Under the pieces are notes generated by a model, which was given only the letters and a program-made list of their open reading frames with translations, was not told the origin of the DNA and did no database searches. From the NCBI GenBank assembly GCA_038373865.1, contig JAXGGA010006535.1, forward strand, positions 1 to 64,000: 64,000 nucleotides of DNA. Reading direction: 5' to 3'. Origin of the DNA: Uloborus plumipes (lineage: Eukaryota > Arthropoda > Arachnida > Araneae > Uloboridae). Shown here one piece after another: positions 12,781-24,541 of the stretch. Position 1 is the first letter of the stretch; every line of letters starts with the position of its first letter. Made by a program: the position numbers and the translations under genes.

Positions 12781-13408
12781 AAAAAGAAGCATAAAAACAA
12801 ACATACGTATGTGTGCGTGTTGATGGGTCTTTTTCTTTTTGCTGATCCCTCCCACCTATGTTTTTTTTTTCCTCCAATGCTATTGCTTTCTGTGTTTTTT
12901 TTTTAATAGACACAAAATTCTGCATTACGAGGCCTTATATGGGTATTGAGACTGCAGAAATATGAGAATGAAGTAATCAAACAAAACTTTTTGAATGTTA
13001 TGCCTTTTGCAAATTAAGATCAATTAAAATATTTAAAAAATATGGACCGACAAATCCTTGACATTAATCTGCAGAGATAAAGAACGAGGGAAGAGAAAAA
13101 AATAAACACATCATCACTTGCTTACATCGGTTTTCAGCATAGTTACTGCAGTTTATATTAGTAGTATTACAATTGTATTAGCATATATTCAGGGGTGCCC
13201 GGAATTGAAGTCATTGCGACATTCCTTTTTGGCTAAGTTTGGCTGATGAGTAAACAAATTTCTACACAGTTGTAAAGTATTTCATTAGAAAATCTTGTCC
13301 TAGTATGCAGGTGACTGGGAATTTCAATCAGCAAATTCAGAAATTTTCCTCTTTGAATAGTTCTAGATTGGGAAGCCCCTGCATGCATTACACTAAACGG
13401 GAACTTAC

Positions 13409-13593
13409 CTTTAGTCTTTTCTGTGTTTGAAGGCGATTCAATGGATATTAACGGTGATTCAGTTGATAAAAGTGACTCAGGTTCAAATGATAGATTGGAT
13501 TTGCTACATTTTCCTTGTTTCAAGCCACCTCTCCATAAAATCGCATAAACAAGAAAGTGTAATAACCGAACTAGGAACGTTGCTCAGTTTTAC
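13409..13593 (-). CDS. Candidate minus-strand exon (hydrophobic segment plus S/E/P-rich tail)
   Basis: Read on the minus strand, an open frame of about 60 codons runs from about 13593 and reaches a strong donor (AAAG|GTAAGT, with GT at 13408-13407). It encodes a hydrophobic run TFLVRLLHFLVYAILW, then GGLKQGKCSKS and a Ser/Glu/Pro segment (FEPESLLSTESPLISIES). That resembles a membrane helix followed by a cytosolic tail. The upstream acceptor is unclear and lacks a good pyrimidine tract. No family is recognised; a chance open frame remains possible. Confidence 0.22.
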
Positions 13594-13939
13594 TGACTCC
13601 AAAAGGAGACTAAGACCACTTGAAATCGTGCTTATTTTCGTTACGTCATATAGACGGCGTCCCTCCATATGATGACGGGCGTCAAGAAATCGGCGATTCG
13701 GAATGTATACATTCGAAGGCGAAGGATAACCCCTTCTCCGTTTATCATTTGCATTTCTGCCTGTAGAGACTTTTAATTTATCGGCGCTGTCTTGAAAATG
13801 GTGCCAAATTTCAGTTCCACAGGAACAGAAAAGAAATATAATAAATCCCTCATTCCTAGAAAGGTAGAAAATTACTTTTTTTTTTTACATTTTTGGTAAG
13901 TGCCTGTTTCTTTCTTTCTTTTTTCCTTTTTTCTTTTTC

Positions 13940-13969
<30 letters not shown>

Positions 13970-13970
<1 letters not shown>

Positions 13971-14025
13971 CTCAAGGGGGGGGCGATCGCTCCCATCGCC
14001 CCCCCCCCTTGTATCCGCGCTTGGG
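13970..14025 (+). mobile_element. Solo right end of the AAGGGCGGATCCAG family
   Basis: CAAGGGGGGGGGCGATCGC followed by CCCATCGCCCC and CTTGTATCCGCGCTTGG. The left side is a degenerate TTTC pyrimidine tract (about 13905-13968). Confidence 0.5.
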
Positions 14026-15057
14026 GCGTGCGATCGCCATTTAGCCACGCCCACTCGGGGATTTCAGTCGAGTTGCATCCGAGTTGAATCAAGCTAGATT
14101 TATTTATTTTTCCCCTCTAAAAATCGATTAAAAACGTTTAGGATTCCAATGGAATATCGAAATTAAGGAATTTTAATAGTGAAATATGTCAAAGTCGGTA
14201 AATGTCGCTAGTCACGTCAATTAAGATCCCCCCTCCCTTTTTTTTTTAACTTGCTAAAAAATTGGGTGATCATATCAGTTTAATTTAAATGTTAAATTTA
14301 TTACCTTTGTGTCTTTTTGACTCATAGTTTAATTCATTCTAATTTTTTGGGGTTCTTAATTAAATTAGGCCAAATTTTTAATCGGATGAGAGAGTGGTGT
14401 GCCCAAAAACACGTTTCTGATGCCCTTTTCCAAAGGTTATTTAGTATGCTCTAACAATAGATCTGTTCAATATTTCCAGAAAAGAGTCAATGCATAAAAG
14501 TATGTTTTTGAGCCATCTCTATTTTAGTATTACAAGGCTGTATTCTTATTCCCGCGAAAATGTCGTTATGAGTTTTAGGGTTGCTCCATTTTTGCACTAT
14601 GCAACTGCAAAGATTTACTCCTGAAAAAATAACAATCGAGACGTTATCACTGGCAGGAGTCTTAGTAACTCCAAACTTATCATTGTTCCTATGACAGGAA
14701 GAGAAACCCTCAGCAAACATGAATCCAAGATAACTTCCGATAAATGCAAGATTCTCCAGATTTATTTACTCGAGATACAAATAACGGCTATCACTAAGAA
14801 GAAGAGGGGACATTTCTGGTCTTCAATGTTCCCTCGCTGTCTTTTTTCTACTCGATTTTCCAAAGACAAGGATGGAATCGCTAGGATCTATCCTTGTCTT
14901 TTCGTTCCCCCTGTCTATTAAGTTTTCGTTTAATGCAAGTGAATAAATTTGTTGAAGAAAACAAGTAAAACAAGCGATGAATGATAAGTTTTTGTCTAAA
15001 ATCATAACAGAAACCATTTCTTTTCCAATTCAGTAAGGGAATGTGTTCTATACTTAC

Positions 15058-15150
15058 TAATTTCCTCATCTCTTCATACTTAGCTAGTGAAGCTTTAGGA
15101 TTATCATGTTTTGCATATGACACGAGAGAGAAATGGTGCTGTCTCCCAAG
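15058..15150 (-). CDS. Candidate minus-strand exon (short, charged peptide)
   Basis: On the minus strand an open frame reads RLGRQHHFSLVSYAKHD and then NPKASLAKYEEMRKL before a consensus donor GTAAGT (GT at 15057-15056). The amino-acid composition is balanced and protein-like, unlike most open frames here. It lies about 1.5 kb upstream, in transcriptional sense, of the candidate exon at 13409-13593. Together they could belong to one unrecognised minus-strand gene. The acceptor is not obvious and the piece is short. Confidence 0.2.
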
Positions 15151-15201
15151 CCGTCAATCAAGGCTAGGTTACTTGGAAGATCACATGTGAATCGTCTATA
15201 T

Positions 15202-15827
15202 CAGAGGTTCCCAAAGTAGTCCATAGGGACCCTCAATGGTCCCCCGACTTATCAAGGGGTCCATATGAAGCAAAGAAAAAAATTGAGGACCAACAAAATG
15301 AAAATAGGGGTCCTGCTGTTGATGCACTAAATTTACTCCCTCTCACTTAAAATAGTCTTTTTTCCCTTGTATACCTATGCTATGTAAGAATATTAGCTTA
15401 TTTAAGTCTTGTGCCAGTATTATTATGAAAGTATGAATGAAAATGTTACGTTTTTCTCTTCATATCTGTTTTCTTTAAATTTAAACTTTAATTTTTTACT
15501 CTGCGTCAAAACTGTCGAACTGAAACTTTTAGAAAGTTATCAGGCATTTAAGTTTTTGATTGTTTAACAAATTAATATTAAAAGAGCCCCCATACTGTCG
15601 GGTAACTTCTTGATTAATCTCGTTATATTTTCATATATTTTGTTTTCATCTGGTTGTTTTAGAACATCAATAATGGAACTTAACAATTTATTTCCCGATT
15701 TTTGAATGCCTGAGTTCTGTTTTTACAGTTCCTGATTAGCTTTAGAACAACTCCTAGGAAGGGGGTCCATAGGAGACTGGATAACTTGGCAAGGGGTTCA
15801 AGGAGCGAAAAACTTGGGGAACCCCTG
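15202..15827. mobile_element. Non-autonomous hAT element with 8-bp TSD GTCTATAT
   Basis: The left terminus CAGAGGTTCCCAAA and right terminus TTGGGGAACCCCTG are the classic hAT CAGGGGTTCCC ends. Exact GTCTATAT flanks lie at 15194-15201 and 15828-15835. 626 bp, no transposase frame left. Subterminal GGGGTCCATA-type repeats occur inside both ends. Confidence 0.88.
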
Positions 15828-15835
15828 GTCTATAT

Positions 15836-18800
15836 TAACTGTCAATGTTGTTCAGGTATTTACATGATTGTTTGGCAACTACTAGTCAGACTTGGGTCTG
15901 TAATTAAGGGGCAACGGGGGATTTTGCCCCTGTAACTTCCCCGACCCCATGATTCGAAAGCACGGTTTGGTACGTAACCAACCCTTTTCAATCTAAAGAT
16001 TCTTTAAAAAAAACAAAAAAAAAACCTCTAGAGAGGAACTTAGTGGAAAAATGAGAAAACCCCATTCCACGGGCTTGGGCGATGTTGTGCTCACATATTT
16101 TCTTCTTCCCCAATAGTTTGCTTGGGTTTTGCTTTTTTTATATACAAATACAGAATTCACATTGAGTTTTCACCCTTTGTTTGCTCATCCCCGTGCTCCG
16201 CTTGTTTTTTTCCCCCTTTGTGTTCGTTCTCCCCTTTATTATATAGCTGGGACAAAATCTGGCAGCGTCGTAATACTGTGTTTAGGATCTGCATGTCCTT
16301 CAGAATGCTACCAAGTTAAATTTGCCCGAACCAGTTATTTTCCGTTTTCTATTCTGAATCTTCTACTTACTTCGGTTCAGATGTACTTGACGCAGCGCAC
16401 AATTTACTTACTGAAACGTGACAACTACTTAGACAAAATGAACATAAACATGTCTAATTATCTGCGATCGGCATCCCGTGTTCCGCGAAAATTATGCATT
16501 CAACCACAGCATTAAAATCGACCATTAAAACCGCCGGCACCAGATCATTGCACCGCGTTAATTCAATCAAACACGTGTCTACGTCAAGAAAGAATAACTT
16601 TTAGCTGGACTTCAGATGCAGGGCTCACGTATGCCGCCATTTCGGTGTCCGATCCTGTAACGCTGGATAAACACGAAAATAGTAAGAGTACAATTTTACA
16701 AATGCATAGCGCGCAACTTTCATTGGATTTTCTATCCTTTTGTTTGATGGAAACAGATCAATAGAACACTCAAGTGAAATCCAGGAACTTTTATAATATA
16801 TTTTTTTTTCTTTTTCGACGTTTTGTAAACGGAGCGTAAAAATACACGTTAAACAAAAGGAATTCTATGCAAATTGGAATAAACAAGAATTTGTTTTCAG
16901 AAATACTTTTTCTCAGCAAGAATAGCACATTTTACTGCCCATGTTCTAAGAGTTTTTTTTTTTTTTAGTGTGCACTAGTTGCAGAGTGGAGTTCTTTCCC
17001 AGAGATATTGCTTGTCTTTTCCGTATCTGTAGTCACAGGTATGAAACATCAATTCTTACAAGGCTTGCTTCTAAATCATAAAATACATGAGGACGAATGG
17101 AATAATCAAAAGCTTAAATGAGCTTGTTGGCAATTATGAGCTGTCAAAAGTCTGAATGAAGTCACAGTAATTAAGTCGCTGGCAGTACAGAAGAGAGTCA
17201 GATTTAGGCATGGCCCCAGGGCACCTAATCTACAACTTAAGTCATTAGTGGTGCCCAACTTACGGATGGCCTGTGGAAGATATGCAACCGGCGAAATCTG
17301 TGTGGCCCGTTGTTCTGTTTAAAGTTACAAATCGAAACCACGACCAGCTACAATGGTAAAAATATTTGGAGCCAAATATTCAAATTAATTCATGGAAAAT
17401 TGAGGCAAACTTCGCATTAATAAAGTAACCAAAAATAATGACAACACAATTCTTGGTTTGTAGTTTTCTTTCATTTTCCATGTTATCTAGATACATCACG
17501 CGAAAATAATTTTAATCTAAGGTACCACCTTCCTGTATGAAAAGATTGGGCACTTCTGGTCTAAATCAACGGTGGGAGGGGCAGAGAATACGAGATGACT
17601 TTACAGAACTTACTGACGACAAAATCTTCAAGTGTCCATAAATGAGGAAAATCAGTAGCTTTACTGAATGGTGGCAAATGTTCATCGTTGACTTGAGGAA
17701 AATCGCAGAGTTATAATTTCATGGGAATTCAATTTATCTGCAGTTTTACATGTTAGGTGGAATTCAGACTATTAAAGCATTTAACGTAGTTACGTTTGTT
17801 TCGGTAGTTCTGAAGCAGAAGCAGTTAAGCGAATTCATTGCTCCAAAATGTAACGTGTGAATTTCAAAAAAAAAAAAAAAATACTCAAGAGATGAATGGC
17901 GTGGAAATTTTCAACAAACAGAAAAAATAACATAAGTACTAAAATAAAACAGAAAATCGGTTTAAAATGTCTCAAGTTTACTATGAAAAGTGTCTAAAAT
18001 CAACCTTTTAAAAATTTTAATTTGTCTCAGTTCGAAAACGAAAATTCTGCAAAAGTATAAAAATTAGACTCTTTTTGGTTGATCATGAAAGCCTATTTTT
18101 TAATCCTAAGTATTTTTTTTTTTTTTTTAAATCTCTTTCTGTTTTTCACTTTTTAGAAAAATAATGAACGCCTTCTCCGCAGGTATTCAGGGCACGCAAA
18201 CTTCAATGCTTATTTCGGCAGAGTAATTTAAAATCCAGTTAAAAGTTACTGAAGCAGTAAAATGGTTCCATATCTGCGCTATGATGAAGTGAAAGTAAAT
18301 TCATGCATCGAGCTTCTTCAATTTGATCACCAAAATGGCTGGTGTTGTAGACTTATGTTTTTCCGGGTTATCTGATTACGTCACTAGAAGCTCGCAGTGC
18401 CATCTTTTGGCTTTCCGAGCGGACGTGCCAGTGAAAGCAACTTGATTGTATTTGTTTTGCCTTCTCACTTCTCCTTCAATTCTGTCGCTTTTTTCTGCAC
18501 TAAATTGTTTTTTTTTTTTTTTTTCTTTTTCTTTCCTTGTTGTACTCCGCTTGTTCTCGTTTTTCCGTTCCCAAGAAACTACGGCCGATCATATGTCATT
18601 TTGGAGCTACTAGTTGTTCTGCCGAATTAATGTGTGCGAAGGAGACGGAATGAGTTTGACTTTTTAAAGTGTCCTACGAAAGATGGAAGATCTTAATAGT
18701 TGTTTAAAAATGGAAAGATGTGTAATGGTTGACAAGAGATGACGATACTGTGGGCTTTCGTTGGGTAATGGTAAGTTTGTATTTGTTTATCGTTTGGTAA

Positions 18801-19408
18801 AATGTAAACAATTGCCTTTTGTTGTGGCTTTCATGCACTGGAGTGACAAATGTATCATTTAAAAAGACTTGTAGTGAATGGGCTATTCCGTTTAATTTAT
18901 TCTTTGAAAAATTCAACGTAATGCAATTTTGAAATTTTGCTTGAATATTAAAATTGATAAACATTTTAGTGCCTAATCCTGCCGTTTGTAATTTTTCTGA
19001 GGGAGTGCAAAGAGTATGTATTCAATAAAAAAATGTCTGGAAACAACAAAAACTACGCCTACTTATGAGAACATTATACTGAACAAAATAAGAATCGTTT
19101 AATTTCGATCACATTATAGAATAATGGGAGGAAATGGATCGTATTGAAAATGAAAACTTAACTCAGTAAAATAATATACCATTTTAGTTTGTAGGGTCCA
19201 ACGTTACCCATTTGGTAGACCCAAGCTCCTAGCATGTAGAGATTTGGAATAGTAAAAAGGCAGAACGGAATAGTTGCTGTGAAAATGATAGCCCCTTGGT
19301 GCAAAATTTCAACTTTGAACTCGAACGACAGATGGCAGCAACATTTTTCATTACCTCTACAGGTTAGGTATGGTTCTGAAGGGGAGGTAATCACTTCAGG
19401 AACCCTAC
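15836..19408. other. Non-coding, no gene seen
   Basis: AT-rich, with poly-A/T runs near 16960, 17866, 18115 and 18515. Segments near 17220 (TGGTGCCCAACTTACGG) and 17545 (GGGCACTTCTGG) look like opposed hAT termini but lack a matching duplication. Confidence 0.35.
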
Positions 19409-19416
19409 CCTAAGTA

Positions 19417-20374
19417 CAGTGGCGTAGGAACTTTGCAAAAACAAGGGGAGCCCGGTACAGCTTCAGAGCTTGACGATGTCTGGGGAGCAAGACACGCTTA
19501 GTCACCCTTTACACTCAAGCTCAATGTTATAAAGTAATAAATATTTAGATAGAAAAATTTTGTGAATAAAGTAATTTAAAAACATTACTATTTTGCCAGA
19601 AGATGACAAGTTTAATTATATACACTTTTACGAAATTTATATGCAACTAGTTTTAGATGCTTTGCTCAGAAATAGGCAGTCTCGAACTTTTTTCCCGGAA
19701 AAATTCCCTAGTGGTTCCTTTTAAAAATGATTTTCTACGATTTTTGGTGACTTTAGAGGCTAGATTTCTTTTGAAATCAAATTTTAGTAATTTTAGTCTT
19801 TAAAGCAAATTTTAGGCCATGTTTGGTTTCATTAGAGGCAGGAACTGGGATAGTAAAATCATCTTTGTTAATTTTTCAAAACTGTAACCTTAAAAATGCA
19901 CTTTTAGACGATTTTTGATGATATTGAGAACAAGGAACGTTTGGGACTCTCCTCTACAAATTCTTGGACGTGTAAATCATAAATACGTAACTGAAACTCT
20001 TTAATTTTAGAAAAAGGTTTTTAAAAAATGCACTTCTACCACAATGGAAAATAATTATCTTGTCTTTATTTTCTCGTCCGATGCACCTTTTAAAAGAGAT
20101 AACAGTTGTTTAATTCCAGGTAATACTAATAAATACGGATTGAAATTGGTATTTAAGAAAAACATCACAAATTGTGCACTTTAAGCGGTAAAAGTTAATT
20201 AAATACTACTGATTTTTCATCCTCTAAACAAGCTTCCCAAATGATTTTTCTTTTGTTCTTCACCAAAAATGTACTACAAAAAGAAAGTTTTAGTAAGGGA
20301 ATTTTTCCGGGGAAGCTGAGCCTGTCTGAACTATTCCAGGGGGAGCCCGAGCTCCCCCGGTTCCTACGCCCCTG
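19417..20374. mobile_element. Non-autonomous hAT element with 8-bp TSD CCTAAGTA
   Basis: CAGTGGCGTAGGAAC opposes GTTCCTACGCCCCTG. Exact CCTAAGTA lies at 19409-19416 and 20375-20382. 958 bp; the interior repeats degenerate TTTTAGACGATTTTTGGTGA-like units, and no transposase survives. Confidence 0.88.
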
Positions 20375-20799
20375 CCTAAGTATATCTGGTAGCAAACGGG
20401 CGAAAGACGTACGGATTTAGCGAGAACGCACCCCGCAAGTATTAAGTGGGTACTTGGTGCTGGCGGCTGTGCATTGAATCCAAAATCAGACTTCGACTCC
20501 TTATCCATCAGACTCGATCAGGCACTTTCGATATTAAGAAGGCTGGAAAGTAGTGTCGTTTTTTTTTCAAACAAATAACATTTTTATTTATTTGTTTATT
20601 TTTTAAAGTCCTTTTCCCATTTAGTATGTAAATTTTCAATCGATAGATAAAAATTGATAGGAGCAAAATACACTGGAAATGGCATCTTGAGTACTAGCGA
20701 AATTTTCACATTTTTTGTCTTATAAAATGTGTTTTAGTGATCGGAAGAAAGGGGAAATCAGATAGTAGATGGTGCGATTTATGGCAAGAATATTTTTAC

Positions 20800-21070
20800 T
20801 ATTATCAGCATAATAGGAGATTTTTGAAACATGATCACGAGAGACCACCCTGCTCAAGACGAACCCTTAAAACAGTAATGCACTGTGGTTGTGGTGAGCT
20901 ACTTCACCCATCATGCTCACCTGATATTACACCACCTGATTTTTTTGTATTTCGATCTACATGTAAAAAAAACTTCACAATTTGTCCAATAAAATGCTAT
21001 TTCCAGATAGTTTTCTCAAAAACCGATGATTGGATATTTGTTCACTATACGGCAAAAGGTGGTTGATAAC
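20800..21070 (+). pseudogene. Decayed mariner-type transposase fragment
   Basis: One frame (from about 20737) contains FLKHDHERPPCSRRTLKTV and, 30 residues on, ELLHPSCSPDITPPDFFVFRS. These match the mariner family pattern of HDNARPH-like followed by LPHPPYSPDLAPSDYHLF-like (family knowledge). The two Asp residues (codons 20833-20835 and 20923-20925) would be the second and third catalytic residues of the D,D34D triad; the spacing here is 30, so bases were lost. The end resembles the FxSKxxxF-YxxGIxKLPxRW C terminus. The N-terminal DNA-binding part is missing and the ends are not recognisable. An old, inactive remnant. Confidence 0.6.
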
Positions 21071-21500
21071 GATTGTAATTACATTGTTGATTGAAAAAAA
21101 AATTTTTTTCTTCGTTTGGAAAAAAACTTTACTTCCTACCCCTACTACATATATGGTAGACGTTGTATGCCATAATATTGTTGTGATTGAACTTCAATAC
21201 TTCGACACAGGCTCAGATAATAAATTATTTTAACCCTCTCACGGACATGCACGTAATATCACGGCCTGTGTAAATCCCCCTCATGACGGACTTGCACGTG
21301 AACAACTGCCAGGAAAAAGTGGAACGGGAGTGGAGAGTTGAAGCGAGGATGGAATTTCACGGAGTGTGGCCTTTTGCTGTCGGAAAAACTGTAAAACGGA
21401 AAGAAAAAACACCATTGACTAGAAATAATGCCATTTACTCACTTTACGCAGAGCATACGAGAGGCCATATTAGCCTAGTCGGCCTGGCTCTTCGGGAGGG

Positions 21501-21753
21501 CAGGGACGGGATAAGGGCGATCGCCCCTCCCTTGAAAGATTCACCACAGGTATATTTTCAATATTGAAGTTCAAAATAGGCTTTTAGACTATTTCATGTT
21601 AGCAGGGGAGTTTAGGGCTTTCCTAAGGATAAGTTTCGCAATTGAAGTCCAAAACATATGACGTGAACATTAGCAAACTAAGATGGTAGTAAAAGGATAC
21701 GCAATAAAAATCACAATTGCCCTTCCCTCAAAACATTTCTAGATTCTCCCTTG
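21501..21753 (-). mobile_element. Small hAT-type element, AAGGGCGGATCCAG family, with 7/8 TSD
   Basis: Begins CAGGGACGGGATAAGGGCGA, with the CGATCGCCCC block, and ends TTTCTAGATTCTCCCTTG. Flanks CGGGAGGG (21493-21500) and GGGGAGGG (21754-21761) match at 7 of 8 bases. Inverted relative to the copy at 9797. Confidence 0.65.
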
Positions 21754-21837
21754 GGGGAGGGAAGCCGTTCTACCAAATTGACGGGGAGCCCACCTTGGCT
21801 CTCGGCCGCCTTGTTCAAGAGCGTACTGACTGATTTA

Positions 21838-21905
21838 CTTAGGCAAAACCTTCAGCGGAAGTACGCAAACGTGAGGTCTTCTCTGATCTTACCAAAAAAA
21901 AGGGG
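21838..21905. repeat. Dispersed repeat also found at 61203-61262
   Basis: Both copies share TTAGGnAAAACCTTC, GTCTTnTCTGATCTTAC and similar spacing. No further structure seen. Confidence 0.45.
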
Positions 21906-22590
21906 TGATAGGTAAGATAACAATAAGGGGAAGAATAATAAGAAGCATTTTGAGCCGAATCAAACAACGTACAGAACGTTGCTCATTTCAAATACATAGT
22001 TTAGTTAAATGTGCCAAAAGGATAGCAAATGCAAGTTTTAATTTGAAAATTTCGGAAAGTTCCCACTCACAACCCATCACACCTTTTTTAAGTGGAATGC
22101 TTCCCGAGTGTTAGGCGCGGTTTTCACGGACGGACAGCACTTAACATCTTATTTGATAATCCTATCTGTTTGTTAGTCCAAACCACCCACTATTAGCGCG
22201 GATTATTTCCAATTAGTTTGGATTATCGAGACTCTGTGCTGTCAAACGAGTGCTATCAGACAATGCGGAACACAATGCAGTTTAAAAAACGTCATCCCGG
22301 GTCCTTGAGGATGTTCGATTCAGCGGAACATGGCGGCTCGTGCTTTGTGCGGTGGAAGAAAGAAATTGCGGCCTCGATATCTGCTCGATTGAGGAGACAG
22401 AAAGAAAGGGAAAACGTTTATTACAACATTCTTTTTGAAAGGTATTCCAAGATTGAAATATTATTTCATTCAAGAACTCCATGCTTCTCCTTGCGGCCCC
22501 AAATGGAAATAGGAGTGTCTATGCCTGACATACGTAAACTTTCACTTTTTTCTTTTTTAAAATCATGAGTAGGAAGGAGAAGACATTAAC

Positions 22591-22734
22591 TCTGTACCTC
22601 AGAACCAGACTAACGTAAGTCCATTTTCGTCATTTTTCGGTAGAGGGGAAAAACGATTGTCGAATACATCGTCTTTCCCCTCTACTGAAAAATGACGAAA
22701 ATGGACTTACGTTAGTCTGGTTCTGAGGTACAGA
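22591..22734. mobile_element. Near-perfect palindromic foldback MITE, copy 1
   Basis: The arm TCTGTACCTCAGAACCAGAC... at 22591-22657 is inverted at 22668-22734 with only a few mismatches and a loop of about 10 nt. RNA from either strand would form a hairpin of about 67 bp. A second copy lies 1.1 kb downstream. Confidence 0.85.
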
Positions 22735-22901
22735 ACTGAACTGTAAAAAGTATAGGTGCACGTAGAGAATAGTCTCCGAAAACTGAAATTTTGTTAAAAA
22801 AAACGATTACACTCATTTTTAGAAAGAAATCAAAAAAATTTCCAGATATCATTGAAATGTAACATGCATCCTGTTGCATTTTTTATAATATCATCCTAGT
22901 T

Positions 22902-23076
22902 CAGGACCGTCATTTTGAATTTTTCCGGGGGGGGTGGGAGGCAAAGGGTGTATACACAATGTAAATTTGCTAAAAAATCGCAAAAATTACTTCTACTTTC
23001 ATATAAATACATTGATTTCCCAAAGTCAGGGGGGTTCATTGACCCCCCCCCCCTGAACCCCGAAATGACGGGCCTG
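22902..23076. mobile_element. Small hAT element with 8-bp TSD TCCTAGTT
   Basis: CAGGACCGTCATTTTG opposes CGAAATGACGGGCCTG. Exact TCCTAGTT at 22894-22901 and 23077-23084. 175 bp, with poly-G and poly-C blocks inside each end. Same family as 53378-53546. Confidence 0.88.
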
Positions 23077-23314
23077 TCCTAGTTATATTGCAGAAAGACA
23101 GCATTTTCTCTCCTTCTGTAAGCAATAGAGTAGAAGTGTTCTTCAGCTAAATTAAACCGAATTTTATTGTACGATATTTTGTTATGTCAATTTTCATTAC
23201 CTAAATATTTATTTCCGAATGCCATCATCATAGCCTGAATGTTCTTATATTTTCACTACTGGAATTCAGATAATGCTAGCAAATTCTCACCACGTTCTTA
23301 ACTTACCTCTAAGG

Positions 23315-23400
23315 CAGGGGTGGCCAACCTTTTCGGGAAAAGAAATATTTCGCTTGCCACTTTGAATTTTTCAAGGACAAAAAAGTGATTTTTTTTTTTT
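23315..23400 (+). mobile_element. hAT-type left terminus (CAGGGGTGGCCAACC)
   Basis: CAGGGGTGGCCAACCTTTTC is a recognisable hAT end. An opposed GGTTGGCCACCACTG occurs at 27079-27093. The adjacent 8-mers (CTCTAAGG, GTGTAGAG) do not match, so I cannot show that they bound one element. Confidence 0.5.
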
Positions 23401-23696
23401 AATTTATGGGCTGATTGTGTAACTTTTGCTCAAATACTATAGTATTTCTCTAAGTTTGAGCAGTGAAGAAACTCTGTGCAGATAAAACTCGTTTTTTGCT
23501 ACCTTTGGTCTTTTCTCCTCCACGCCCCACCACTTAGCATAAAAGCCTTAGGTTCCATCATACGGGGGTCCGCGTAGCGGGCCCCCGCATAACAGGGCGC
23601 GAGAGGCCGGTTTCTACCTTTGGTCTGGTTATGGAAACGGTAAATTGGTAGGGACTCTCGCTCTCTGGAAAATTTTCAGCATTGAAGTTTGAAAAG

Positions 23697-23852
23697 TACA
23701 ATTCTGTACGTCAGAACCAGACTAACGTAAGTCCATTTTCGTCATTTTTCGGTACAGGGGAAAAACGATTGTCGAATACATTGTTTTTCCCCTCTACTGA
23801 AAAATGACGAAAATGGACTTACGTTAGTCTGGTTCTGAGGTACAGAATTGTA
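23697..23852. mobile_element. Near-perfect palindromic foldback MITE, copy 2
   Basis: Same sequence as 22591-22734 with a few changes. The inverted symmetry continues outward to TACAATTCTGTA / TACAGAATTGTA, giving a 156-bp palindrome. Confidence 0.85.
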
Positions 23853-24058
23853 GACTGTCACATAGAGCGAAACCTTAAAGTGCCTTTTAAAGGTTCCCAT
23901 TGAAATTTTTCGCGACATTGTGTGAAGTCATTTTTGAGTAGTCATTGAGAACGAAAGGTTCAGGTCTAGGCCATATCTGCAGACTTTAAATAAGAGGGAG
24001 AATGTAGAGATATTCCTCGGAGAGTTTTCAAAACTGAAATCGTAAACACGTATAGTCG

Positions 24059-24234
24059 AACCGCAAAGAGATGGTGAATCGACTGGAAGCGGAAACGGAC
24101 CACTTCATTTTGAAATAGGTTGGATCTGCTGGAACGCGTAAGCAGTGAGGATGTGCTTTCTCGCTAATCCCACCTATTTTTAAATGAAGTGGTCCGTTTC
24201 CGTTTCCAATCGACCCGCCATCTCTTCGCGGTTT
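24059..24234. mobile_element. Palindromic foldback element (176 bp)
   Basis: AACCGCAAAGAGATGGTGAA opposes CGCCATCTCTTCGCGGTT, and the inner GGAAACGGACCACTTCATTT opposes AAATGAAGTGGTCCGTTTCC. The central loop is about 40 nt. A diverged relative is at 9538-9714. Confidence 0.7.
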
Positions 24235-24319
24235 AACTTTAATTTCACGGCATCTTTTGTAACAACGTTTGGGAAACTATGAATTCGGCAGCCCTTCACA
24301 AGAAAGTTTTTTAAATTAA

Positions 24320-24541
24320 CCCTACACTGCATGATTTTTTGTTCTTTGAAAGATATATATATGTTTTTTAGTGTAGTAAAAAAACACTGAAACACATGTT
24401 TTAACAATCAATTTTGAGGATAGATGGTTATATTTGCTTCAAAGACACCTAATACTTGCTTTTTATACTTGAGTTGCCTTATACATGGTCATAAGGAAAA
24501 ATAGTCCATGTCGCCGATTGGCAACGCTATGCAGTGTAGGG
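24320..24541. mobile_element. piggyBac-like MITE with TTAA target duplication
   Basis: CCCTACACTGCAT opposes ATGCAGTGTAGGG as perfect 13-bp terminal inverted repeats. TTAA lies immediately outside both (24316-24319 and 24542-24545). CCC ends with TTAA duplications are characteristic of piggyBac elements. 222 bp, no transposase. Confidence 0.8.

Noticed and set aside
14487..14760. About 90-codon minus-strand open frame between the two candidate exons
   Set aside because: Protein-like in places, but all frames after the nearest good acceptor hit stops and no convincing donor exists. Not called.
19158..19394. Minus-strand frame with hydrophobic runs
   Set aside because: No splice sites, no family match, and its upstream edge is close to a hAT insertion boundary.
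21230..21310. piggyBac-like end TTAACCCTCTCACGG
   Set aside because: No opposing terminus found; TTAACCC alone is weak evidence.
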